DNA of 39,420 nucleotides from Elusimicrobia bacterium ADurb.Bin231. GTDB lineage: Bacteria > Elusimicrobiota > UBA8919 > MWCF01. A model generated the notes under the pieces. That model saw only the letters and a program-made list of their open reading frames with translations, did no database searches and was not told the DNA's origin. Of the stretch, positions 9,713 to 17,701 are shown one piece after another (the first letter of the stretch is position 1; each line of letters opens with the position of its first letter). Both the position numbers and the translations under genes were made by a program. The DNA is taken from positions 1 through 39,420 of the forward strand of contig MWCF01000028.1 in assembly GCA_002069855.1 (NCBI GenBank). The letters are read 5' to 3'.

Positions 9713-9880
9713 ACGCGTATCCTCATTAAATTTTAAAAATCCGAATTACAAGGGAGCGAACTCGTATTTATCTTACCGCAAACAAAAACCTTCATTCCGC
9801 GACACTGCGTTCAGGACGACAACGCCTTTTCTTATTCTACCCGGTTTTTGCCGGCATACTGACGGCTGCGAATGTTACAA
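9713..9880. other. Non-coding gap between DUF3006 gene and exported-protein operon
   Basis: 168 bp with no plausible gene. It should hold the promoter for the PLD-PorV-MBL operon, but no convincing -35/-10 pair was found. Segment 9789-9820 resembles the widespread REP-like intergenic family read on the other strand as 'GTCrTCCTGAACGmAGTG...GAATGAAGG'. A small hairpin, CCGG-TTTTTG-CCGG, lies at 9841-9854 and lacks a T-tract. Confidence 0.5.
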
Positions 9881-10093
9881 CTAATATTTTTCCAATGCGG
9901 CTTTTTGCAGTTTTTTTATTCTTTCCAGAGCGGCGGAACGCGCCTTGATGTCAGGTTTCAATGTAATTTCAAACCACATCCCTTCGCGCACGGGAAAACG
10001 AAAATGCCTCTTCGGCAAATACATCTCGCCGCCTTTTTCCACGGTTAAAACTACAATCCCGCGATCCTCTATACGGTCAACAACGGCTTTCAT
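9881..10093 (-). CDS. DUF3006 family small protein
   Basis: 70 aa. It opens with MKAVVDRIEDRGIVVLTVE, has a short beta-rich core (EMYLPKRHF, VREGMWFEITLKPD) and ends in a charged helix (RSAALERIKKLQKAALEKY). This is the layout of DUF3006 proteins, which are commonly found beside ComEC-like metallo-beta-lactamase genes. Two such MBL genes lie about 2.5 kb further along in the same direction. It starts 17 bp after the P-loop protein gene, so it is the last gene of the upstream operon. Function is unknown; a nucleic-acid-associated or regulatory accessory role is only inferred from the family's neighbourhood. Confidence 0.75.
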   Translation of the reverse strand: MKAVVDRIEDRGIVVLTVEKGGEMYLPKRHFRFPVREGMWFEITLKPDIKARSAALERIKKLQKAALEKY

Positions 10094-10110
10094 GCTGTCC
10101 TCCTGGGAAA

Positions 10111-11295
10111 TTATCCCTTTTGCACTTTCTCCGCGTAACTTCTATAGAACGCCGCTCTTTCATCTAAATCTTTGATATCTTTTCTCGGAACTATAATTAC
10201 ATTGTCGCCGGCCGGTTTGTCAAACGACTGCTCTACGAACAATTTCACAATCGCCGCAGGGACGGAATACAGAACATCAAAAGGATCCTGCTTCTTTTTT
10301 CCTTCAGCTATATCCTTGGTTCGCGCAAGAGTTCTTTGAAAATTATCTTTTATAAGTTCCATTATTTTTATCACATTCGGAGAAAAAGAAGAAAAATCCA
10401 TATCCTGTATAGGATTAGCCCACAAATTTATTGATTTAAGTTCCTTCAATTCCTTTTCGTCCAGTTTCGCGGGCGGTTCGAAATATACAAGTTTTATATT
10501 GTACGGCATCCCTGCGTAAAGAGGATCAGGATTTTCCATAGTAACAGGAGAACGATATTCCAGATCAGTATTCACTCCGTTATAAAACACGCTGTACCCG
10601 CCGCGTAGATATTTATCTGTAAGTTGATTCACAGTCCACCATGAAAGACAGCTTTCCCACGGACTGAAACACGGACCAAAAGACTTAAAAAGAAGATACC
10701 TTATATTATCGCAGGAAATATTCACCACATTGGAAAGTTCTTTATAAAATGTGGATTTTCCGCACCCTGCGGCTCCTATGGGAATTATCAAAACTGGTTT
10801 TTCGGTAACAAGTGTACTCTCGTCCCATCTGCTGTTGTTTGTTAATGATTCCTTAATAAAATTTTGCAGATGATATGTCCCCTTTTCGTATAATGTGTAA
10901 AGTTCAAATCCTGTAACCTGAGCTTCTATACAAGCCAGCAATGTATTTACAATCGCGTAAGGATTCAGATCGAAACAATTATTGAACACCTCAAGGTCCA
11001 TAACAGCTTTATCCAAATCCGGAACCTTTTTGGCAATATATTTATTTTCCTTTTGATTGACGAGAAAAATAGGAGTGTTATAAATATTTTTTGCTTCTTT
11101 CAGCGCGCTTAACGGATCAACACGCGACAGCACAGCTTCTATGATATTATGAAGACAAATATATACATCCTTTTCAAACAACAAAGAATTTTCATTTTCC
11201 ACAATTTTCAAAAGTTTTTCAAGACCGTATTTTGTAGCAACCTTTCTTATTATTGCCTTAGTCTCTCTGTTATATCTAAGCTGATTTTGAGCCAT
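10111..11295 (-). CDS. Large P-loop NTPase/kinase-like protein with helical N-terminal domain
   Basis: 394 aa from the ATG at 11295, chosen because GGAGG lies 6 nt upstream and it sits 13 nt after the adenosine deaminase stop. An in-frame ATG at 11343 would overlap that gene by 35 bp. Residues 1-165 are mostly helical and I do not recognise them. A Walker A motif, GAAGCGKST, is at about 174-182, preceded by VLIIPI as the beta-1 strand. The sequence then reads NVVNISCDNIRYLLF, like the substrate-side helix of T4 polynucleotide kinase or zeta-toxin-type kinases (S/D...D.R). The remaining C-terminus contains YNGVNTDLEYRSPV. Probably phosphorylates a small molecule or nucleic acid end; the substrate is unknown. 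It differs from the two smaller P-loop kinases in this operon. Confidence 0.7.
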   Translation of the reverse strand: MAQNQLRYNRETKAIIRKVATKYGLEKLLKIVENENSLLFEKDVYICLHNIIEAVLSRVDPLSALKEAKNIYNTPIFLVNQKENKYIAKKVPDLDKAVMDLEVFNNCFDLNPYAIVNTLLACIEAQVTGFELYTLYEKGTYHLQNFIKESLTNNSRWDESTLVTEKPVLIIPIGAAGCGKSTFYKELSNVVNISCDNIRYLLFKSFGPCFSPWESCLSWWTVNQLTDKYLRGGYSVFYNGVNTDLEYRSPVTMENPDPLYAGMPYNIKLVYFEPPAKLDEKELKELKSINLWANPIQDMDFSSFSPNVIKIMELIKDNFQRTLARTKDIAEGKKKQDPFDVLYSVPAAIVKLFVEQSFDKPAGDNVIIVPRKDIKDLDERAAFYRSYAEKVQKG

Positions 11296-11308
11296 ACACA
11301 CCTCCGTA

Positions 11309-12361
11309 CTATTTTTTATCTCCTGAAATTTTAAGTTCGGCAAACTCTTTTTTTATAGACGATATAAGGTTTTTTCTATCGACATCCGGCAGAAAGAGAG
11401 CTCCCGCCGCATTGATAACTACAGTATAAAGATCTTCCGGCAAAAACCTCAATCTGTTGACAAAAATATCAAATTCATCGCTTAATTCTATGCCACTGAC
11501 GGATCTGTCATCTGTATTCAGCGTCACATTAAGACCACGTTTATAAAATTCCGTCACAGGATGGGACTCCGCGTCTTTTACTACATTAGTTTGAATATTT
11601 GAAGTTATGCACACCTCTATAGGTACCTGTTTTACTTTTAATTCGTTAAGAAGTTTTTCATCTTTAATAAGATTTGTTCCGTGCCCTATTCTGGAAGCGC
11701 CTATAGAAATCGCCTCCCTGATACTTTCCGGCCCGCTTGCTTCTCCTGCATGTATCGTAAAAGGAATTTTATATTTCTTAGCCATACTGAAATGACCTGA
11801 AAAATCTCTTGTCGGATACCTGGACTCGTCTCCGGCAAGATCAAGAGCCACAACTCCATTATCTTTGAACAAAGAAGCAAGTTCAACTGTAGCAAGATTT
11901 ATTTCATCTGTAAAAGAACGCAGGCAGCACAGTATAAGTCCGGTGTCTATACCGAAATCTTTGCTGCCCTGTTTTAATCCAGACAAACATGTGCTCACGA
12001 CATCCTTCATATTAAATGTTTCTGTGGATTGAAGAAACGGCGCAAACCTGACTTCAAGATATCTGACATTTTCTTTCGCGCAATCCTCGCACAATTCGTA
12101 GGAGATGCGTTCCACCGCCTCCGGAGTATTCAAAAAAGGCAGGTAAAAATCAAAAACCTTTAAAAATTCCGTAAGGGTATGACATTCAGAAGATACACTT
12201 ACATATTTTTTTAAATCTCCGGCAGACAGCACATTGTCCGGGAACTTAAAATTTTTCTTTTTGGCAAGTTCCAATATCGTCTGCGGCCTGACGGAACCAT
12301 CCAGATGACAATGCAGATCCACTTTCGGAATCTTTCGTAGTATATCCTTTGATACCATCAT
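11309..12361 (-). CDS. add: Adenosine deaminase
   Basis: 350 aa, the usual length for bacterial adenosine deaminase. Zinc-site motifs are in order: HCHLDGS (17-23), TIHAGE near residue 200, RIGHGT, the substrate-side EVCITSNIQT, and LNTDDRSVSG near residue 290 carrying the metal-binding aspartate. It converts adenosine or deoxyadenosine to inosine or deoxyinosine, which would feed the purine nucleoside phosphorylase encoded at 25.4-26.2 kb. The start ATG overlaps the TPR gene stop by 4 bp (ATGATG context); the second ATG at 12358 is an alternative. It lies in the tightly packed operon with MTA phosphorylase and the P-loop kinases. A related adenine deaminase of the Add superfamily is a less likely alternative. 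Confidence 0.92.
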   Translation of the reverse strand: MMVSKDILRKIPKVDLHCHLDGSVRPQTILELAKKKNFKFPDNVLSAGDLKKYVSVSSECHTLTEFLKVFDFYLPFLNTPEAVERISYELCEDCAKENVRYLEVRFAPFLQSTETFNMKDVVSTCLSGLKQGSKDFGIDTGLILCCLRSFTDEINLATVELASLFKDNGVVALDLAGDESRYPTRDFSGHFSMAKKYKIPFTIHAGEASGPESIREAISIGASRIGHGTNLIKDEKLLNELKVKQVPIEVCITSNIQTNVVKDAESHPVTEFYKRGLNVTLNTDDRSVSGIELSDEFDIFVNRLRFLPEDLYTVVINAAGALFLPDVDRKNLISSIKKEFAELKISGDKK

Positions 12362-13053
12362 TCCTCGCTTTCTTCAAGGCAAGCTTCTTCCCTGTTTTCA
12401 GCATCTGCGGAGGATTTCGATTCCCGCACTTTTTTTGAAGGCACATCTTTGGATTTTTTTATAGATTTTCCTTTTTTTTGCGAGGATGACTTCTTTATAT
12501 TCTGCGCCTGAATCTTTGAAAGTTTTTCCTGCGCGCGTTCGATTTTTTTTGAATCCGGATAAGTTTCTATAAACTTCTTGTAAGCGGCTATGGCATTATC
12601 TTTATCCTTCATTTTCTCGTAGCAACCGCCTATGGCAAACTGGGCATCAGCGCTTTTCGGGGAATCCGGGTATTTTTCCAAAACAGTTTTATACATCTGC
12701 AGCGCTTCCGGATACTGTTTCTTTTTACTTGAATAAAGCGACCCGAGCTGCATATACGCATCAACGGCCTTTTTCTTCTCAGGGAACTCTTTAACCAATA
12801 CATTAAATTCGTTTATCGCGTTATCGTAATCCTTCAATCTTACATAACAAACGCCTATATTGTAATGAGCCTCGCTGGATTCCTGAATGGCCGGAAACTT
12901 TTCCAGAAATTTCTTATAGGCAGAGATTGCTTCCGTATATTGTTTTTCTCTCTGCAAAAGCTTTGCTTCCCTGTATAATAAAATGTCTTCTGCAGCGAGA
13001 AATATAGGAGCAAGCATCATAGTTACGACAAACGCAATCATAAACCTTTTCAT
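12358..13053 (-). CDS. Exported TPR-repeat protein (YbgF/BamD-like repeats)
   Basis: 231 aa. The N-terminus (MKRFMIAFVVTMMLAPIFLAAED) is a signal peptide with no lipobox cysteine, so a soluble periplasmic protein is likely. Residues about 25-170 are four to five tetratricopeptide units with recurring 'Y.eAi..Ykk.lekyP.s..a..A.y.iG.cy...kd'. The C-terminus (about 172-231) is a lysine/serine-rich, then acidic, low-complexity tail. Such repeats serve as protein interaction scaffolds. Why it sits between a kinase gene and add, overlapping each by 4 bp, is unclear; the coupling suggests coexpression rather than direct metabolic function. Confidence 0.82.
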   Translation of the reverse strand: MKRFMIAFVVTMMLAPIFLAAEDILLYREAKLLQREKQYTEAISAYKKFLEKFPAIQESSEAHYNIGVCYVRLKDYDNAINEFNVLVKEFPEKKKAVDAYMQLGSLYSSKKKQYPEALQMYKTVLEKYPDSPKSADAQFAIGGCYEKMKDKDNAIAAYKKFIETYPDSKKIERAQEKLSKIQAQNIKKSSSQKKGKSIKKSKDVPSKKVRESKSSADAENREEACLEESEE

Positions 13054-13691
13054 AAACCGCCTCCTTTAATAATATTCTTGATTTCCGCAGAAATCTTTTC
13101 CATTTTTGGTATAAGATGGTCTGTACCAGGAGTATCAGTATCAACAACAATCACAGGAACCTTAAGAGATTTTAATAAAGCATCTTTGTCATCATTGAGA
13201 TAGGTTTTTTCCATTTCTTCTCTTGATACCAGATGATCATCCGTGCCTTTTGCAAGAGCTGCTTCATGTCTTGCGACATTGCGAGACCAGCATGTTTCAA
13301 ACGAACAATCAATATAAATTACCACGGAATTATTTATTATGGTATCACTGAAATTAGCCATTGATTCTACGTAATTCGGCCGGGAAAATTCTATAAAAAC
13401 AACTCTATCTTCTTTTTGCAACTTAAGGACATCGTCGTTCACTTGTTTAAGTATTTCGTTCCATATTCCGTTGTCTGTAACCTTATATCCTCCGTCTGAG
13501 GTTCTGCGGCAATGTTTCCATTCCCCTGTAGTGTCATCTTTCTGAAAAATCGCCCATAATTTCGGAAAATCATCAACTCTTATAAAATCGTTATACATTC
13601 CTTCAGTTTTAAGTTTTGTCGTAAGACGTCTGAAAATCTCCGACTTCCCGCAACCAGGCCTGCCCAAAAGAAAAACATTCAATGCTTTCAT
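13050..13691 (-). CDS. Small P-loop kinase-like protein (paralogue B)
   Basis: 213 aa from the ATG at 13691, selected because AGGGGAG lies just upstream; an ATG at 13718 is in frame but unsupported. Walker A GRPGCGKS lies near the N-terminus. Further conserved blocks shared with the paralogue at 16984-17616 are RVDDF, FIEFSRPNY, an RNVARHEAA lid-like arginine segment, and DDHLVSREEMEKTY. The fold resembles adenylate-kinase or deoxynucleoside-kinase-like P-loop enzymes, so it probably phosphorylates a nucleoside, nucleotide or sugar. It overlaps the TPR gene by 4 bp. The exact substrate cannot be read from the sequence. Confidence 0.72.
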   Translation of the reverse strand: MKALNVFLLGRPGCGKSEIFRRLTTKLKTEGMYNDFIRVDDFPKLWAIFQKDDTTGEWKHCRRTSDGGYKVTDNGIWNEILKQVNDDVLKLQKEDRVVFIEFSRPNYVESMANFSDTIINNSVVIYIDCSFETCWSRNVARHEAALAKGTDDHLVSREEMEKTYLNDDKDALLKSLKVPVIVVDTDTPGTDHLIPKMEKISAEIKNIIKGGGL

Positions 13692-13762
13692 TAACTCCCC
13701 TTTCAAATGTCCGGACAAATAGTAAGCAGCGTTACTTACCCATCTTTTGCCCGATCGATTTA

Positions 13763-14731
13763 CTATCCCATAATTTCTCTGACATATTCCGCTTCTTTTT
13801 TCATCAAATCTCTGGTATTCAACAGTTCATCTACATCCCTGACTGCGGTCTCCATAACAATTGTATCCACCTTCTTTTGCTTAAAGATTTTAAAGAGATT
13901 AGACAAATTATCCCGTTTCAACAATCCCGCCTGATAATGGAGAGGCGGATGAAATTTTTTCACAACCGGTATATAATCATTAAGATGAACTTGGCTGATA
14001 TATTTCTCGGGAATTTGTTTCATTATATCTTCCGGCGGTTCAGGCACCGTTTTGCCGCAATCCGCGCGAGTGAACCAGTGGCCTATGTCAAAACAAAATT
14101 TCGCGCGTTCTCCGGATGGCTCTACAATTTCAAGTATTTCCAGACATTCTTCTATTTCGACAAGGATAAAATCAAAAGCAGTATTATTCTCAAGATGGAA
14201 CAGCATCCCCTTGGAATGAGAATATGAAATCAATTCCTTGAGCGAATTCACAAGGTTCTCCTTGACCATTACTCTGTATAATCCAACAGCCTGATAAAAC
14301 GGCACAGAACCGGGATGCATAACAAGATTATTGCAGCCTAAAGACGCAGCTAAGTCCATATATCTTTTCATCAATTTCACAGCATACTCTCGATCTTCTT
14401 TTTGAAACGCGCATACGGCTGCTCCGAGATATGTGTACGGAAGATGGAAAGAAAGGGAGATATTGTTTTTTTCAGCTGCGGATCGCGCAATTTTAATTTC
14501 CTCGGCAGACATGCCAAGATATGGATTGGGTATGCCGCCGTCCAATTCCACATGATCCAAAGAAACTTCGGAAGCAACTTTTACCTGATTGACTATATCC
14601 CGTTTCGCGGCACTCTGGACTTTTGCATCCATATCAGCCACAGTTATACTGCCTTTTTTTAATTCCGTTCTCTCTGTTTCCGTTAGAAAAGCCGTGTTCA
14701 ATAAATTAGTGAAATCCCTGCCTATCTTCAT
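13763..14731 (-). CDS. Xylose-isomerase-like TIM-barrel protein (sugar-phosphate isomerase/epimerase-like, paralogue 2)
   Basis: 322 aa, preceded by AGGGGG. It has the pattern of the AP_endonuc_2/xylose-isomerase-like TIM-barrel superfamily: LDHVELDGGIPNPY, SFHLPYTYLG, LVMHPGSVPFY, FHLENNTAFD, FCFDIGHWFTRAD, QVHLNDYIPV, HPPLHY and IVMETAV. The E, D, H and E residues at strand ends are typical metal ligands. It is a clear paralogue of the protein at 20137-21135: both begin MK(I/L)GR(D/N)FTN and share DIGHW.TRA and FHPPLH. Members isomerise or epimerise sugars or cleave abasic DNA; neither is proven here. It is separated by 131 bp from MTA phosphorylase upstream, so it may have its own promoter. 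Confidence 0.8.
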   Translation of the reverse strand: MKIGRDFTNLLNTAFLTETERTELKKGSITVADMDAKVQSAAKRDIVNQVKVASEVSLDHVELDGGIPNPYLGMSAEEIKIARSAAEKNNISLSFHLPYTYLGAAVCAFQKEDREYAVKLMKRYMDLAASLGCNNLVMHPGSVPFYQAVGLYRVMVKENLVNSLKELISYSHSKGMLFHLENNTAFDFILVEIEECLEILEIVEPSGERAKFCFDIGHWFTRADCGKTVPEPPEDIMKQIPEKYISQVHLNDYIPVVKKFHPPLHYQAGLLKRDNLSNLFKIFKQKKVDTIVMETAVRDVDELLNTRDLMKKEAEYVREIMG

Positions 14732-14862
14732 GTATCCCCCTAAGAATTAGTTTACCAAAAATTTTCGCAGCAACTAAAAAAATCAATTAAAATATGTATT
14801 TTTTGTCCGTAACACAAAAACAACGCGCGGTATTTCATCGGTAATTTATCGCTTTTCCAATA

Positions 14863-15720
14863 TTAAATATATTTTTTAAGAAGAATGCCAAGCTTTCTGG
14901 CAGTTTTCTTGTTTATTGCCGAAGGTTCAGTTTGTATTGCGTTTTTAAGTGCGGATTCGCAAACGCAATCCGTGTCAAATGAAATTTCTTTTATTGCGGC
15001 TTTCAACAGAAGTTTAACGTTTGACGTAAGAAATTTCATATTCGCTACAACCTTTTCCACGGAAACTTCTTCGTTCTCTTTCCACACATCGTAATCCGTG
15101 GCAAGCGCTATTGTGGCATAACAAATTTCCGCCTCTCGGGCAAGTTTTGATTCCGGTATGTTAGTCATTCCCACAATGGAAAATCCGAGCGATCTGTAAA
15201 CTTTCGACTCGGATTTTGTAGAAAACTGCGGACCTTCCATACAAACATAAGTCCCGCCGTTATGAACAGGAAGTTTAAGTTTTCTTGCGGAACTGACAAG
15301 AATTTTTCGCAAAGCCGGACAAAACGGTTCCGCAAAACCCACATGTGCAACAATTCCATCGCCGAAAAAAGTGCTGGGACGGCACTTTGTCCTGTCAAAC
15401 AACTGGTCGGGTATGACAAAATCCCTTGGCTTTATCTCGTTTTTCAACGAACCGCACGCAGATACCGCTATTATTTTTTTTACTCCAAGTTTTTTTAACG
15501 CAAAAATATTAGCCCTGTAATTCACCTCTTGAGGCAATATTCTATGTCCTATCCCGTGGCGCGGCAAGAATGCCACGTCTCTGCCTTCAACGGAACAGAT
15601 TTTAATTTTATCGGACGGTTTTCCAAAAGGCGTAGAAACATCAAGAGACGCGCATACTTTAGCGCCGTCTATTTCATATACGCCGCTTCCTCCGATAACA
15701 CCTATCTTTACTTCCTTCAT
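14863..15720 (-). CDS. mtnP: S-methyl-5'-thioadenosine phosphorylase-type purine phosphorylase
   Basis: 285 aa. Phosphorylase motifs are visible in order: IGVIGGSGVYEI with the phosphate-binding GGSG, PRHGIGH, ALKKLGVKKIIAVSACGSL, CMEGPQFSTKSES, GMTNIPE.KLAREAEICYA and TDYDVWKENEEVSVE. The Asp pair in TDYD is typical of MTA phosphorylases specific for 6-aminopurines. Expected reaction: MTA (or adenosine) plus phosphate gives adenine plus (methylthio)ribose 1-phosphate. The adenine could go to the adenine deaminase encoded at 30.8-32.5 kb. The start ATG shares one base with the DHH gene stop (TAATG), indicating coupling. It is a little longer than average at the C-terminus. Specificity for other 6-amino- or 6-oxo-purine nucleosides is possible. 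Confidence 0.87.
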   Translation of the reverse strand: MKEVKIGVIGGSGVYEIDGAKVCASLDVSTPFGKPSDKIKICSVEGRDVAFLPRHGIGHRILPQEVNYRANIFALKKLGVKKIIAVSACGSLKNEIKPRDFVIPDQLFDRTKCRPSTFFGDGIVAHVGFAEPFCPALRKILVSSARKLKLPVHNGGTYVCMEGPQFSTKSESKVYRSLGFSIVGMTNIPESKLAREAEICYATIALATDYDVWKENEEVSVEKVVANMKFLTSNVKLLLKAAIKEISFDTDCVCESALKNAIQTEPSAINKKTARKLGILLKKYI

Positions 15721-16997
15721 TATTTTCCTCCTGCCTTAACGGCAAAAATATCGCAAAATTCCTTTAACGCATCAAAATACGAGACGCCTGATGTCCGGGT
15801 CCTGAACTCCGCTGCGCGCGGATGCCCGCCTCCTGATATTATACCTTTATTATCGAATTTTGCAACAAGTTTTTCCGTAAGTTGCGAGGCAATCTCTCCG
15901 CAGTGCAAATAATCCGTGTTCGCTCTGAATGATATATGGACGCCGTTTTTTTCTCCGAGCCAGTTGAACATAATAAGCACACATGGGGATCCGAGTTCAT
16001 AAAGTTTAACTGAACCGACCATAGGCATAAGAGGCACTGAACTTCCGGCAAAAAGAAAAACTTTGGCTGCGCCAAGATCTTTCAATAAAATAGTATTTTC
16101 GAAAAGTTTCTCGGAACGGGACCAATCATTAAGGAAACAATCATAGATTTTTTTCGCCAAATCCCTGAATGACACAAGTTTTAAGAAACCGTCAAATGTG
16201 TCGTAATCTTCAACTTTTATTTCAGTTAAAGTAAGGTACGCGAATGCAACCTGGCTTTTATCGCTCATCTCGGGAATACGATCATTGTAAAAATACTGAA
16301 AACCGCCACCTGAAAGCGCAAAATAGAATTCCCCTATCTGATTAAGGACTGTTGTAACGGCTCTTTGGTTTACTTCAAACATTGTGGGTCTGGATTTTAT
16401 TTTCTTAAGCATATACGGATATTTATGTGTCATCTCGTCATAAAAAACCTTTACATAAGGAGCTGCTATACCTGTTGCGGGCTCTATTGCCCAATCGCCT
16501 TTAAGTCCTATCAGAGCAAGCAAATCATCTTTATCGTCGCGAAGACCCATCATCTCAGCCAGCATATTACACAAAAAAGCGGCTGAGCACATAGTGTAAT
16601 TCGGAACTGAAGGATTAAACACAATGCACTTGCCCGGGAAATCTCCTATAAGGGGATGATGATCTATTATCACTACTTCCCTTACCAGAGAAGCATAATT
16701 GTTATAGTATCCCATTGTCGCCTTATCTACTATAAACAGAACATCATGCTTTTTGTATTTCATTTCCTCGTCTATGCGAAACTTTTCAAGCTCCATTGTA
16801 TCCGGTATTCTTTTTGTAACAAAAGCTCCGCATTTTTCAAGCAGTTTTTCCATAATCGCGCCGGCGGTCAAACCGTCGGGATCGTCATGGAAATAAAGAA
16901 GGCACTTTTTACCTTTTATATTTTTCAACACGCTCACTGTCTTTTGAAAACCTTCGGATTTGGAATCCTGCTCTCTGACATAATCAGAATAATTCAT
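15720..16997 (-). CDS. DHH-family phosphoesterase
   Basis: 425 aa from the ATG at 16997, which has AAGGGGGTG upstream; the ATG at 17015 is in frame but lacks a site. DHH domain motifs are HDDPDG (about 37-42), IVDKA, and DHHP (about 112-115). The C-terminal DHHA1 domain ends in SGGGHPRAAEF. These aspartates and histidines form the two-metal centre of nanoRNase, PAP phosphatase, c-di-AMP phosphodiesterase or RecJ-type enzymes. No membrane, GGDEF or CBS domains are present. It overlaps kinase A by 14 bp and MTA phosphorylase by 1 base, so it works in the nucleotide-linked operon. It plausibly removes phosphate from small nucleotides; the substrate is unassigned. Confidence 0.85.
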   Translation of the reverse strand: MNYSDYVREQDSKSEGFQKTVSVLKNIKGKKCLLYFHDDPDGLTAGAIMEKLLEKCGAFVTKRIPDTMELEKFRIDEEMKYKKHDVLFIVDKATMGYYNNYASLVREVVIIDHHPLIGDFPGKCIVFNPSVPNYTMCSAAFLCNMLAEMMGLRDDKDDLLALIGLKGDWAIEPATGIAAPYVKVFYDEMTHKYPYMLKKIKSRPTMFEVNQRAVTTVLNQIGEFYFALSGGGFQYFYNDRIPEMSDKSQVAFAYLTLTEIKVEDYDTFDGFLKLVSFRDLAKKIYDCFLNDWSRSEKLFENTILLKDLGAAKVFLFAGSSVPLMPMVGSVKLYELGSPCVLIMFNWLGEKNGVHISFRANTDYLHCGEIASQLTEKLVAKFDNKGIISGGGHPRAAEFRTRTSGVSYFDALKEFCDIFAVKAGGK

Positions 16998-17616
16998 TAA
17001 GCACCCCCTTTTCAATCTGTTTTCTTAAATTAACTATTCCTGCTTCGCCTGAAACTGTGCTGTCCAAAACTATAGTTTTTGCAGGCACCATTTTCATAAG
17101 TTCTTCTTCGGATTTAAGATATGCCTGCTCGTAATCGTCTGTCCTGTAATACGTTTTCATAAGTTCAAGAGGAACTATATGGTCGTCATGCCCTTCTTTT
17201 TGCGCCTTTTGAAAACGCGCCACATTTCTATTATAGCATTCTTCAAATGTGCTGTAAAGATATAAAATTACGGAATCGTCAAGCACATCTTTTGTAAAAT
17301 TTTCAAAAGCATGTTTATAATTGTCTCTGGCAAATTCTATAAATATCATTTTATTATCAGTTTTTTCTTTTTTTACATGCGCATTCAAATCCTGCAAGGC
17401 CTCGTCAACAACGGTCCAATCTGTAACGGCAAACCCTCCGTCCTTGCGAATATGTCTTTTGAATTCCGTGTCCCTGTCAAATATTGCCTGAAGAGTCAAA
17501 AAGTCATCTACTCGCGGCGCAGAAATACCCTTTTTTTCAAGCGCATCTTTTATTATTTTGTACACAACTGACTTCCCGCAACCCGGCCTTCCAAGCAAAA
17601 ACACAAAATGTTTCAT
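16984..17616 (-). CDS. Small P-loop kinase-like protein (paralogue A)
   Basis: 210 aa, with AGGAGAG upstream of the ATG. Walker A LLGRPGCGKS lies at residues 7-16. The blocks RVDDF, KDGGFAVTD, FIEFARDNY, RNVARFQKA and HDDHIVPLELMKTYY align with paralogue B at 13050-13691, so the two arose by duplication. Like B, it looks like an adenylate-kinase or nucleoside-kinase-type phosphotransferase of unknown substrate. It is the first gene of the operon downstream of the restriction-modification insertion and overlaps the DHH gene by 14 bp. An inverted repeat at 17666-17680 lies about 50 bp upstream of its start. Uridine/cytidine-kinase-like activity is one option given the nucleoside context. Confidence 0.72.
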   Translation of the reverse strand: MKHFVFLLGRPGCGKSVVYKIIKDALEKKGISAPRVDDFLTLQAIFDRDTEFKRHIRKDGGFAVTDWTVVDEALQDLNAHVKKEKTDNKMIFIEFARDNYKHAFENFTKDVLDDSVILYLYSTFEECYNRNVARFQKAQKEGHDDHIVPLELMKTYYRTDDYEQAYLKSEEELMKMVPAKTIVLDSTVSGEAGIVNLRKQIEKGVLNELF

Positions 17617-17665
17617 GTCTCTCTCCTCTTTATATTAAAATTAAGACCTTCTGTAAATCATTAAC

Positions 17666-17680
17666 AAGGAAATTTTCCTT
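17666..17680. repeat. Perfect inverted repeat between R-M genes and kinase A operon
   Basis: Arms AAGGAAA and TTTCCTT (7 bp each) around a single base. It lies in the 85-bp gap upstream of the kinase A start. It could be an operator for the operon or a leftover control site of the restriction-modification unit. No T-tract of a terminator follows on either strand. Confidence 0.5.
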
Positions 17681-17701
17681 ATAACTTTTTAAATAAAATA
17701 C

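Noticed and set aside
9841-9854. CCGG-TTTTTG-CCGG hairpin as terminator of the DUF3006 operon
   Set aside because: The stem is only 4 bp and no T-tract follows on the minus strand.
11296-11343. Upstream ATG for the 394-aa P-loop protein
   Set aside because: It would overlap add by 35 bp with no ribosome site, whereas the ATG at 11295 is preceded by GGAGG.
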